Shown: in pieces, positions 1 to 6,361 of the stretch
How the letters are laid out: each line of letters begins with the position of its first letter
Numbering within the stretch: position 1 is the stretch's first letter
Assembly (NCBI GenBank): GCA_029068665.1
Contig: JAIECC010000422.1
Coordinates: forward strand, 1 to 8,439
Origin: Lachnospiraceae bacterium
GTDB lineage: Bacteria > Bacillota > Clostridia > Lachnospirales > Lachnospiraceae
Length of the DNA: 8,439 nucleotides
Direction of reading: 5' to 3'
The notes under the pieces: generated by a model
Database searches by the model: none
What the model was told of the DNA's origin: nothing
What the model saw: only the letters and a program-made list of their open reading frames with translations
Made by a program: the position numbers and the translations under genes

Positions 1-3
1 ATT

Positions 4-1095
4 ATGAATAAAATCATTTTAACCGGTGACCGTCCTACCGGCAAATTACACTTAGGACATTATGTAGGTTCCTTAAAGCGGCGCGTGGAATTACAAAATT
101 CCGGCGAATATGACAAGATTTTTATCATGATTGCAGATGCACAGGCTTTAACGGATAATGCTGACAATCCGGATAAGGTCCGTGAGAATATAATAGAGGT
201 TGCACTGGATTATCTTTCCTGTGGTTTAGATCCTGCCAAATCCCACTTATTTATTCAATCCCAGATTCCGGAATTAACAGAATTGTCTTTTTATTATATG
301 AATCTGGTTACGGTATCCCGCTTACAGCGGAACCCTACCGTTAAGTCCGAAATTCAACAGCGAAACTTTGAAGCCAGCATTCCCGTTGGATTTTTCACCT
401 ATCCGATCAGTCAGACGGCTGACATCACTGCCTTTAAGGCAACCGTTGTCCCGGTAGGAGAAGACCAGCTCCCTATGCTGGAGCAGGCACGGGAAATTGT
501 CCGTAAATTCAACTCTGTTTATGGTGAAACTTTAGTAGAACCGGAAGCACTGATTCCGGAAAATAATGTATGTTCCCGCCTTCCGGGTACGGACGGAAAA
601 GCAAAAATGAGCAAATCATTAGGGAACTGTATTTATCTGTCTGATACAGAAGAAGATGTCCGCAAAAAGGTTATGAGCATGTATACAGACCCGAATCATA
701 TCAAGATTACAGATCCGGGTAATCTGGAGGGCAATACTGTATTTACCTATTTAGATGCCTTTGCTACAGATGAACATTTCTCACAATTCCTGCCGGATTA
801 TAACAATCTGGATGAATTAAAAGCCCATTATCAGCGGGGTGGTTTAGGAGACATAAAGGTAAAACGCTTTTTAGATGCTGTACTGCAGCAGGAGCTTGCA
901 CCAATCCGTGCAAGGCGAAAGGAATTAGAGAAGGATATTCCTGCTATTTACGAGATTCTTCATGAGGGAAGCATTGCTGCACAAAAAGAAGCGGCTCAGA
1001 CCCTGGCAGAAGTAAAAGCATCCATGCGGATTAATTATTTTGATGATGCCCAACTCATTCAGGCACAACAACTAAAATACAATTCCGAGGTTTAA
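4..1095 (+). CDS. trpS: Tryptophan--tRNA ligase (class I)
   Basis: Charges tRNA-Trp with tryptophan using ATP, in the cytoplasm. The 363-residue protein is a class Ic synthetase. The HIGH-type signature is HLGH at residues 16-19, within GDRPTGKLHLGHY. The VGEDQ motif that helps form the active site is at 151-155, and an intact KMSKS loop is at 201-205. It belongs to the lineage with a GDRPTG N-terminus, which differs from the shorter (about 330 residue) IQPSG type of E. coli and B. subtilis. The extra length lies mainly in the middle and C-terminal parts. The ATG is three bases from the window edge, so promoter, ribosome binding site and any T-box leader are out of view and this start cannot be checked against an RBS. 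The next gene starts 16 bases after the stop, suggesting co-transcription. Confidence 0.96.
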   Translation: MNKIILTGDRPTGKLHLGHYVGSLKRRVELQNSGEYDKIFIMIADAQALTDNADNPDKVRENIIEVALDYLSCGLDPAKSHLFIQSQIPELTELSFYYMNLVTVSRLQRNPTVKSEIQQRNFEASIPVGFFTYPISQTADITAFKATVVPVGEDQLPMLEQAREIVRKFNSVYGETLVEPEALIPENNVCSRLPGTDGKAKMSKSLGNCIYLSDTEEDVRKKVMSMYTDPNHIKITDPGNLEGNTVFTYLDAFATDEHFSQFLPDYNNLDELKAHYQRGGLGDIKVKRFLDAVLQQELAPIRARRKELEKDIPAIYEILHEGSIAAQKEAAQTLAEVKASMRINYFDDAQLIQAQQLKYNSEV

Positions 1096-1111
1096 CCTTG
1101 AGAGGAGCTTT

Positions 1112-1741
1112 ATGAATAATAACAATATGGATTATCCATATAGAAACAAAATTATAACCATTCCGAATATATTGAGTGTTTTTCGAATTGTACTGTTGCC
1201 GTTTTTTGTAACCTTATATTTGCAGGCGGAAACAAATTGGGAGTTTCTACAATCCACAATCGTACTTGCGATATCAGCACTTACGGATTTGGCTGATGGA
1301 AAAATTGCACGTAAATTTAATATGATTTCTGAACTGGGAAAGGTTCTGGATCCGATTGCAGATAAATTGACGCATATTACCATTGCTGTTTGTCTTTGCT
1401 GGCGCTTCCCGCAAATGATTTATGTACTGATTTTACTTGTCATCAAGGAATTAAGCATGATGGTTATGGCTCTCTATGGTACATTCCGAAAGAACAAAAA
1501 GATTTGGGACTCAGCCCAATGGTATGGTAAGGTTTGTACGACTATTGTATTTATTGTATTCATTGCATTAGTACTGTTTCCAACCATGCCAATTGCACTT
1601 GCCAATACCATAATGATTATCTGTGCAGTGGGTCTTTCCGGAAGCTTAATTTTGTATATTCACATGTTCTGGAAATTAAATTCCAAACGATATCAGGAGA
1701 AACACCAGGAACAAAAGGAAGAAAATCAGAATACGGAATAA
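1112..1741 (+). CDS. CDP-alcohol phosphatidyltransferase family protein (PgsA/cardiolipin synthase-like)
   Basis: An integral membrane enzyme of 209 residues that moves a phosphatidyl group from a CDP-lipid to an alcohol. The family signature D-x2-D-G-x2-A-R-x8-G-x3-D-x3-D is complete: D59, D62, G63, A66, R67, G76, D80 and D84. These acidic residues bind the metal ions and the CDP moiety. The N-terminal IPNILSVFRIVLLPFF segment is typical of phosphatidylglycerophosphate synthase and CMP-forming cardiolipin synthase. About five further hydrophobic segments follow, and the tail (190-209) is very polar. Substrate cannot be fixed from sequence: the usual PgsA 'RE' motif after the core is replaced by KE (112-113), so glycerol-3-phosphate and phosphatidylglycerol are both possible acceptors. 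The start is supported by AGGAG at 1103-1107, four bases before the ATG. Confidence 0.9.
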   Translation: MNNNNMDYPYRNKIITIPNILSVFRIVLLPFFVTLYLQAETNWEFLQSTIVLAISALTDLADGKIARKFNMISELGKVLDPIADKLTHITIAVCLCWRFPQMIYVLILLVIKELSMMVMALYGTFRKNKKIWDSAQWYGKVCTTIVFIVFIALVLFPTMPIALANTIMIICAVGLSGSLILYIHMFWKLNSKRYQEKHQEQKEENQNTE

Positions 1742-1785
1742 AAAATAGTAAGGCACGCTTAATCGATTGCCTTACTATTTTTTTA
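1741..1785. terminator. Bidirectional Rho-independent terminator between convergent genes
   Basis: A 12-bp perfect stem (1744-1755 pairing with 1768-1779) encloses a 12-base loop. On the plus strand it runs into a T tract (1778-1784), and on the minus strand the A run at 1741-1745 supplies a U tract. It therefore can end both the plus-strand trpS/phosphatidyltransferase unit and the minus-strand carbonic anhydrase gene that stops at 1812. The left arm begins within the phosphatidyltransferase stop codon region. Confidence 0.9.
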
Positions 1786-1811
1786 TTCTATTCTCTTTAA
1801 CCGGTAATTAC

Positions 1812-2378
1812 TTAATCCAGAAACTCAACCTGACCGCTGCCAATATTATAAAAAGCACCACAAACCTTCAGACCGTCTTCTTCATCCTGAATACCAAGAC
1901 TTTCTTTGATTACAGAAACGCTTCGTGCCACATTTAAGCAGCAGGCGCGCTTTTCATCCTTTTCATCTCCGATTGCTTTACAGATTTCATCCGTTATGTA
2001 TTGTACATAGCCACCTGGCTTGGAACCCATGGCTGCTCCTACCGCACCACAGTGCTCATGTCCCAGAACCACTACCAGCTTTGTTCCCAAGTGGTCTGCT
2101 GCATACTCCACACTTCCCAACTGATGATTATCCATAACATTACCGGCTACACGGATAACAAACAGTTCACCGATGCCAGCCATAAAAATACTTTCCGGTA
2201 TCACTCTGGAATCCGAACAAGTCACAATAATGGCATAAGGGCTTTGTCCCTCATCACAAGTATACTTTCGAATCTGTGAAGAAATATCACCGGTATTTGT
2301 GGTTGCAGTTAAATAACGCTGATTTCCCTCTTTTAATTTCGTCAATGCCTCTGCTGCTGATACCTTTGCTTCTTGCAT
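1812..2378 (-). CDS. Beta-class carbonic anhydrase
   Basis: Interconverts CO2 and bicarbonate in the cytoplasm, supplying bicarbonate to carboxylases and helping pH balance. Numbering from the chosen start (188 residues), the zinc site is complete: C54 and D56 in CSDSR (54-58), then H107 and C110 in GHEHCG. The Asp/Arg dyad D56-R58 is present, as is the typical C-terminal strand GAFYNIGSGQVEFL. An ATG 45 bases further upstream (2423) would add 15 residues. I reject it because a strong AAGGAGG (2384-2390) lies five bases before the inner ATG, and the extension does not resemble the family N-terminus. The gene converges on the phosphatidyltransferase gene and has its own candidate promoter upstream. 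Length is normal for bacterial beta enzymes. Confidence 0.95.
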   Translation of the reverse strand: MQEAKVSAAEALTKLKEGNQRYLTATTNTGDISSQIRKYTCDEGQSPYAIIVTCSDSRVIPESIFMAGIGELFVIRVAGNVMDNHQLGSVEYAADHLGTKLVVVLGHEHCGAVGAAMGSKPGGYVQYITDEICKAIGDEKDEKRACCLNVARSVSVIKESLGIQDEEDGLKVCGAFYNIGSGQVEFLD

Positions 2379-2383
2379 AGCTT

Positions 2384-2390
2384 CCTCCTT
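2384..2390 (-). promoter_or_regulatory. Ribosome binding site deciding the carbonic anhydrase start
   Basis: On the minus strand this reads AAGGAGG, five bases before the ATG at 2378. It favours the 188-residue protein over the 203-residue reading that begins at 2423. Confidence 0.85.
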
Positions 2391-2449
2391 TTCCGTGTCA
2401 ATGCAGTACCATGAAAATCCCAAGTCCCAGGATACTGATTCACATCACC

Positions 2450-2502
2450 TATTTTATATATGCAGTATAGCATATTTTATATGGTAAATCATCTATTTTA
2501 TA
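2450..2502. repeat. Three phased copies of the 9-mer TATTTTATA with two dyads
   Basis: The plus strand reads TATTTTATA at 2450-2458, 2473-2481 and 2494-2502. The copies start 23 and 21 bases apart, roughly two helical turns. The inverted repeat ATATGC/GCATAT (2458-2475) overlaps the end of copy 1 and the beginning of copy 2. A 21-base dyad (2488-2508, arms beginning ATCAT and ending ATGAT) is centred on copy 3. The cluster covers the candidate carbonic anhydrase promoter. It may be an operator or a bent upstream element, and plain AT richness is the alternative. Confidence 0.5.
2464..2491 (-). promoter_or_regulatory. Candidate extended -10 promoter of the carbonic anhydrase gene
   Basis: On the minus strand TATACT (2464-2469) is preceded by TGC, giving an extended -10 element. 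A weak -35-like TGATTT lies 16 bases upstream (2486-2491). The predicted transcript would start near 2457, about 80 bases before the gene's ATG. The -10 hexamer sits exactly in the centre of an inverted repeat (2458-2463 with 2470-2475), so a protein bound there would block it. Assigned by eye, without a promoter model. Confidence 0.45.
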
Positions 2503-2522
2503 AATGATGCTAGGGTCTGCTT

Positions 2523-3521
2523 CTATTCTCCCGGAAGAAATCCACGTGATTCTGTAAAACTCCCGTTTCGAAACAACCCATTTACCGCTGGTATATAATC
2601 CGCATAACTACCGGCTTTTCGTATCTTCTTCAACTCCTTTGATGCATCAGCGAATATAGTCCCCCAGTAGTTCCATAATTCCTTCATCTTAAAAAGAGTA
2701 TTCTTCTCGCCAAAGTTAATCCTCCGGTAGCATTCCAGTATATCAGCATGAAAGCTTTGCAGCTCCTTCATCGTCAATGGCTCACCGCCTCGAAGTTCTC
2801 TTACCAGTGCCGGATTTGCCAACAATCCCCGTCCAAGCATCAGCCCTGTTATATTCTCACTCCCACATTCAGCAAACAGTCTGTCCTGATCCGATTTCGT
2901 AAAAATATTGCCATTATAACAAAGCTTCATCCCAATCTGTTTTTCCTTCGTTTCCCCTGGATTCATCTCCAGTGCCTGCCGGAATAATTCCAGCCTGGGC
3001 ATCCCCTTATAAAAGTCTGTACGATATCTGGGATGAATGATAAGCTTCTTAATGGGAAATTGATGAAATACATCCATGAGTTCCAGAAAATCGTCCTCCT
3101 GTGTCACTCCCAGCCGAGTCTTGACCGTAATTTCCGCGTTCCAATCCACAGAAAACACTTCCTCAAAAAAATCCCTTAATTTCTCACTATCCCTAAGCAT
3201 TCCGGCACCTTTTCCTTTTGATACCACCGTACCGGAAGGACAGCCAAGATTCAGATTCACCTCAGTATAACCATAATCCTCCAACGCTTTTCCTGCCCGG
3301 ATAAAACCATCCCCACTACAGGTCAGCACCTGAGGAACTAAAGGAATCCCTATATTATGCTCCGGCAGTATATCCCGCTCCTCTTTTGGAACAAAAACCC
3401 GCTTGGGATTTGGCTGGATAAAGGGTGCGTAGAACTTATCCACATAGGGAAAATGCTGCCAAACTACATTCCGATATACATATCCGGTTATTCCCTCCAT
3501 GGGAGCGAAATAATATTCCAT
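2523..3521 (-). CDS. tRNA-dihydrouridine synthase family protein
   Basis: A flavin-dependent enzyme that reduces uridine to dihydrouridine in tRNA D-loops. The 332 residues show the Dus TIM-barrel order: FAPMEGITG at 5-13 (FMN site), NLNLGCPSG at 89-97 with catalytic Cys94, KGKGAGMLRD at 102-111, VKTRLG at 133-138, IHPRYRTDFYKG at 162-173 (His163 and Arg165), YNGNI at 202-206 and MLGRGLLANP at 228-237. The C-terminal helical tRNA-binding domain follows. The exact target uridine cannot be told from sequence. The start is supported by AGGAG at 3528-3532, which directly abuts the stop codon of the upstream small membrane-protein gene (3534-3536). The two are therefore likely translationally coupled. 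It is the last gene of the unit that begins with the symporter. Confidence 0.94.
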   Translation of the reverse strand: MEYYFAPMEGITGYVYRNVVWQHFPYVDKFYAPFIQPNPKRVFVPKEERDILPEHNIGIPLVPQVLTCSGDGFIRAGKALEDYGYTEVNLNLGCPSGTVVSKGKGAGMLRDSEKLRDFFEEVFSVDWNAEITVKTRLGVTQEDDFLELMDVFHQFPIKKLIIHPRYRTDFYKGMPRLELFRQALEMNPGETKEKQIGMKLCYNGNIFTKSDQDRLFAECGSENITGLMLGRGLLANPALVRELRGGEPLTMKELQSFHADILECYRRINFGEKNTLFKMKELWNYWGTIFADASKELKKIRKAGSYADYIPAVNGLFRNGSFTESRGFLPGE

Positions 3522-3533
3522 CTTTTTCTCCTG

Positions 3534-3909
3534 TTAAAAAACGACATATACTAAAATAAAAATGATTACCATTGCCCCATACCATAAAAACTCGTACTGT
3601 TCAAATACCTGTTCATCTGCTTTTAATGTAAAATTTCCTGACTTCTCCTTTAAGTGATTAAATTTTCCTGTTTCATTATGAATATGGTATTCTGCAATCT
3701 TTTTAATCATGTTCATCCCTAACTTCCACATGGCAACGAACAGTGCAATACATGCTACCCACATTTCCCAGGTAAATGCCAGGAGAGAACTGCCCGGCTG
3801 TTTTAATAAAAATTAGCTTATCGCAAATCTCCTTTTTCTCAAATTCCAAGGCCACAGGTATCTTCTCGGGACCTGCAGACTCTTCCTGCATTTCCAGCTC
3901 TAATTTCAT
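3534..3909 (-). pseudogene. Small two-helix membrane protein gene, apparently frameshifted
   Basis: I do not recognise the family. The reading frame opens at ATG 3909, nine bases after AAAGGGG (3919-3925), and gives a charged N-terminal stretch (about 33 residues, ending CDKLI). That frame then runs into a non-hydrophobic tail and stops at 3703. The +1 frame, open from 3812 onward, continues with two strong membrane segments: SSLLAFTWEMWVACIALFVA and, at the very C-terminus, FLWYGAMVIIFILVYVVF. It stops at 3534. Joining them within the homopolymers at 3801-3812 gives one protein of about 124 residues: polar N-terminus, helix, charged linker, helix. The inner ATG at 3764 has no convincing ribosome binding site and would cut the first helix, which argues for one interrupted gene. 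A true mutation, a sequencing error or programmed +1 shifting are all possible. The first base of overlap between frames is visible; function is unknown. Confidence 0.65.
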
Positions 3910-3935
3910 AAAATAATGCCCCTTTCACGAATACT

Positions 3936-4733
3936 TCATGCCTGCTTCCTCAATATATCCACGGTATGCGCACCTGCTCCAATCAGGTCCTGTCGTTCAC
4001 AGGTAGCCAGATGATAGTTCATGAACACTTCAAAGGCCTCCTCTTCCATGGTATTCAATACCGGGCGGATATAGTTAGCCGGACCATCGGGAGAAATAAT
4101 TTGAATCCGCTCCAGGCCTGCAGTCCGGTTTAATGCATCAATGTCTTCGATTCTCACATAATCATACAAATCTCTGGCTTCTGATACGCAATGAAAGTCT
4201 TCAGTCAGTCGTCCGTTATTCAGACATTCCTGTATATGCTGTTCCTTAAAGGCATAGGTAATCACCCCATACTCGTTCATGCAGTAAGCTGCCAGAATTA
4301 CTCCTCCGGTTTTTGTTACCCGCTTTGCCTCCATTAACGCCTTTACCTTATCTTCAAAGGAAAACAAATGATACAAAGGACCAAAGAGCAGGGTAACATC
4401 AAACTGTTCATCTTCCAGCTTAGAAAGCTTTAAGGCATTTCCCTGCATTGCCTTTACAGTGCTTCCCTTCTGCTTTAGGATTCCCAGATTATACCGCACC
4501 AGTTCCACTGCTGTCACGTCATATCCTTCCTCTGCCAAAGCCACGGAATACTTTCCGGTTCCCGCACCGATATCCAGAATACGAATTTCCTGTCTGGATC
4601 TGCCTGAGTTTTCAGCTTCACTCAGATATTTATGAATATACTTCATGGAGGTTCGAAATTCCACTTGTCCATAACGGGAATTTAACCGTTTTTCTTCATT
4701 GAATTTATTGTAATATGCCTCCAGCTCTGTCAT
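3936..4733 (-). CDS. Class I SAM-dependent methyltransferase
   Basis: A 265-residue soluble protein with a Rossmann-type methyltransferase core. Motif I LDIGAGTGKYS (53-63) binds S-adenosylmethionine. The acidic residue ending the second strand is E77 (VTAVE). GNALKL at 98-103 is the third contact region, and FDVTLLFGPLYHLF at 111-124 is motif IV. GGVILAAY (143-150) resembles the post-core strand. The substrate cannot be read from the sequence. FGPLYHL is typical of a broad Firmicute group of uncharacterised small-molecule methyltransferases. The ATG follows GAGG (4741-4744) at seven bases. The gene begins 28 bases after the symporter stop and ends 26 bases before the next start, so it is very likely co-transcribed with both. 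Neighbours do not reveal a shared pathway. Confidence 0.9.
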   Translation of the reverse strand: MTELEAYYNKFNEEKRLNSRYGQVEFRTSMKYIHKYLSEAENSGRSRQEIRILDIGAGTGKYSVALAEEGYDVTAVELVRYNLGILKQKGSTVKAMQGNALKLSKLEDEQFDVTLLFGPLYHLFSFEDKVKALMEAKRVTKTGGVILAAYCMNEYGVITYAFKEQHIQECLNNGRLTEDFHCVSEARDLYDYVRIEDIDALNRTAGLERIQIISPDGPANYIRPVLNTMEEEAFEVFMNYHLATCERQDLIGAGAHTVDILRKQA

Positions 4734-4761
4734 AATACCGCCTCATTATCCCCTGTATTCA

Positions 4762-6195
4762 TCACTGATCCTGGTTTGCATCTTCCTTATGTGGCATCTT
4801 ATTCTGAAAAAAGTCTCTTGTTTCCTTTACAATAATTCCACTTAATACAAATAATGCAATCATATTCGGCAATGCCATCAGACTATTAAAGATATCCGCT
4901 ATAGTCCAGACTGCTGCCACCGTCATATACGGTCCCACAAAAACAGCCAGAATGTACAGCCACCGATATACCTTGATAAACTTATTTCTGCCGCCAAACA
5001 AGTATTCCAGACAGCGTTCCGAGTAATAATCCCATCCCAGAATCGTAGTAAAAGCAAAGAATACCAGACACAGCATAAGAATAAAGGAAGATACCTGCGC
5101 CGGTATCGGTAAACCGGTATTAAAGGCATATGTGGTAACCTCTACCCCCTCCAGTCCTTCCACCTGCCATGCTCCGGTCAATACAATGGACAGACCGGTC
5201 ATGGTACAAATGATAATAGTATCGATAAAGGTTCCTGTCATGGAAACCAGGCCCTGCCGCACCGGTTCTTTTGTCTTTGCCGCTGCTGCTGCAATCGGTG
5301 CAGAACCAAGACCGGCTTCATTTGAGAAAATACCTCTTGCCACACCTTTTTGCACTGCCATTATCATGGTTCCTACCATACCACCGGTTACTGCCGACGG
5401 ATTAAAAGCACCTTTCACAATGGTTACAACTGCTGCCGGTATTGCCTTAACATTACAGATTAAAAGTATGACACAAAACAAAATATAAATACCTGCCATA
5501 AATGGCACCACTGCTTCCGAAACCTTGGAAATTCGTTTTACTCCGCCAATCAATACCAATGCTACACAAACGCTTATAAACAGGGAGGCAATAATAACCG
5601 TCCAGGAATATGTACCAATACCGGGAATATTCACAGTCCAGCTCATATTCGGATCAAAAAAGTTCTTTATTGCGGATGAAATGCCATTTACCTGCGAAAA
5701 TGTACCAATACCAAATAAGCCTACGCATACGCCAAAAAAGGCAAAAATCTTCGCCAGCCACTTCCACTTTCGTCCCATTCCCCGTTCAATATAATAGAAC
5801 GGTCCGCCCAGTGCATGATTATCCTGATTAATCACCCGGTACTTTACTGCCAGCAGGCCCTCTGCATATTTTGTCGCCATACCAAAGAAGGCTGCAAGCT
5901 CCATCCAGAACAAAGCCCCTGGTCCACCGGCAGCAATTGCTGTTGCTACTCCCACAATATTTCCGGTTCCTATGGTTGCAGATAATGCGGTACATAAGGC
6001 ACCAAAGGACGAAATTTCACCGGTACCATCCTCCTCATTCTGTACCATCCATCGAAGAGCCAGAGGAAGCTTCCGCACCTGAAGCCCTCTCAGGCGTATA
6101 GTCAGAAAGATGCCGCCGAATAAGATTAAAACAATTAAAGGAACCCCGGATACGGCATCATAAATCTGTTGTAATATTTCATTGATTGGTTCCAT
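4762..6195 (-). CDS. AGCS-family alanine/glycine:cation symporter
   Basis: A cytoplasmic-membrane transporter that imports alanine or glycine with sodium (or protons). The 477 residues carry the AGCS signatures: the SSFGALCTALSATIGTGNIVG segment (62-82), GGPGALFWMELAAFFGMATKYAE (90-112) and GPFYYIERGMG (131-141), followed by about eight more hydrophobic helices and a short charged cytoplasmic tail. Length is normal for AlsT/AgcS proteins. I chose the ATG at 6195 rather than the GTG at 6204, because GGGGTGG (6201-6207) sits five bases before the ATG and would overlap the GTG. It is the first gene of a likely four-gene unit with the methyltransferase, the small membrane protein and the Dus enzyme. 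A TTGACA promoter lies about 50-70 bases upstream. Confidence 0.95.
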   Translation of the reverse strand: MEPINEILQQIYDAVSGVPLIVLILFGGIFLTIRLRGLQVRKLPLALRWMVQNEEDGTGEISSFGALCTALSATIGTGNIVGVATAIAAGGPGALFWMELAAFFGMATKYAEGLLAVKYRVINQDNHALGGPFYYIERGMGRKWKWLAKIFAFFGVCVGLFGIGTFSQVNGISSAIKNFFDPNMSWTVNIPGIGTYSWTVIIASLFISVCVALVLIGGVKRISKVSEAVVPFMAGIYILFCVILLICNVKAIPAAVVTIVKGAFNPSAVTGGMVGTMIMAVQKGVARGIFSNEAGLGSAPIAAAAAKTKEPVRQGLVSMTGTFIDTIIICTMTGLSIVLTGAWQVEGLEGVEVTTYAFNTGLPIPAQVSSFILMLCLVFFAFTTILGWDYYSERCLEYLFGGRNKFIKVYRWLYILAVFVGPYMTVAAVWTIADIFNSLMALPNMIALFVLSGIIVKETRDFFQNKMPHKEDANQDQ

Positions 6196-6212
6196 ATTTT
6201 CCACCCCAATTC

Positions 6213-6234
6213 ATAAAAAAAAGGCTAAATGCCT
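6213..6234 (-). other. Short hairpin plus U8 run in the symporter leader
   Basis: On the minus strand AGGC and GCCT (four-base arms, five-base loop, 6222-6234) are followed directly by eight T residues. It looks like a miniature terminator but lies at or just after the predicted transcription start. It is therefore too short and too close to be a convincing attenuator. It could instead affect mRNA stability or initial transcription. Confidence 0.3.
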
Positions 6235-6240
6235 ACGATT

Positions 6241-6269
6241 AAGCTAGCATAATCACTATGAATTGTCAA
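6241..6269 (-). promoter_or_regulatory. Promoter of the symporter operon
   Basis: On the minus strand there is a perfect -35 TTGACA (6264-6269), a 17-base spacer and a -10 TAGCTT (6241-6246) preceded by TGC, an extended -10 feature. The -10 hexamer itself is poor, so an activator may be needed. Transcription would begin near 6234, giving a leader of about 40 bases before the ATG at 6195. Confidence 0.6.
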
Positions 6270-6286
6270 GATTTCCCTTGAAATCT
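6269..6286. promoter_or_regulatory. Perfect 7-bp dyad abutting the symporter -35 box
   Basis: AGATTTC (6269-6275) and GAAATCT (6280-6286) form a perfect inverted repeat with four bases between. It touches the upstream edge of the -35 hexamer, a usual place for a dimeric activator. It does not match the CodY or CcpA consensus as I know them, so the binding protein is unidentified. Confidence 0.5.
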
Positions 6287-6311
6287 CTCATGATATCCCG
6301 GCATCAATCAT

Positions 6312-6349
6312 AAAAAATCCTTCCTAAATCCACAGGGGTCAGGAAGGAT
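6312..6349 (-). terminator. Rho-independent terminator of the DUF305 gene
   Basis: Perfect nine-base arms (6341-6349 and 6317-6325) flank a 15-base loop and are followed on the minus strand by a T6 run (6312-6317). It lies 13 bases after the DUF305 stop and upstream of the symporter promoter, separating the two transcription units. Confidence 0.88.
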
Positions 6350-6361
6350 CCGTACTATATT

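Noticed and set aside
2424..2522. Possible terminator after the dus gene formed by the AT-rich dyad at 2488-2508
   Set aside because: In RNA it can form nine pairs including one G-U and an AAA loop, but it has only two G-C pairs and a short T3 tail, so I do not call it a terminator. The unit may read through into the carbonic anhydrase gene.
3534..3764. Independent 76-residue membrane protein starting at ATG 3764
   Set aside because: There is no convincing ribosome binding site before this ATG, and the first helix extends upstream of it in the same frame. I treat it as the downstream part of one frameshifted gene.
3801..3820. Programmed -1 slippery heptamer at the frameshift
   Set aside because: The required shift is +1, and no X-XXY-YYZ heptamer is present in the zero frame. 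Programmed shifting is therefore less likely than an indel, though not excluded.
5132..5488. Long open frame on the plus strand opposite the symporter gene
   Set aside because: It is a shadow of the minus-strand AGCS coding sequence, with no ribosome binding site and a composition typical of antisense frames.
4762..6204. Frequent CCGG tetramers through the symporter region
   Set aside because: They follow from favoured Pro and Gly codons and occur within ordinary coding sequence throughout the window. I see no spacing or orientation pattern.
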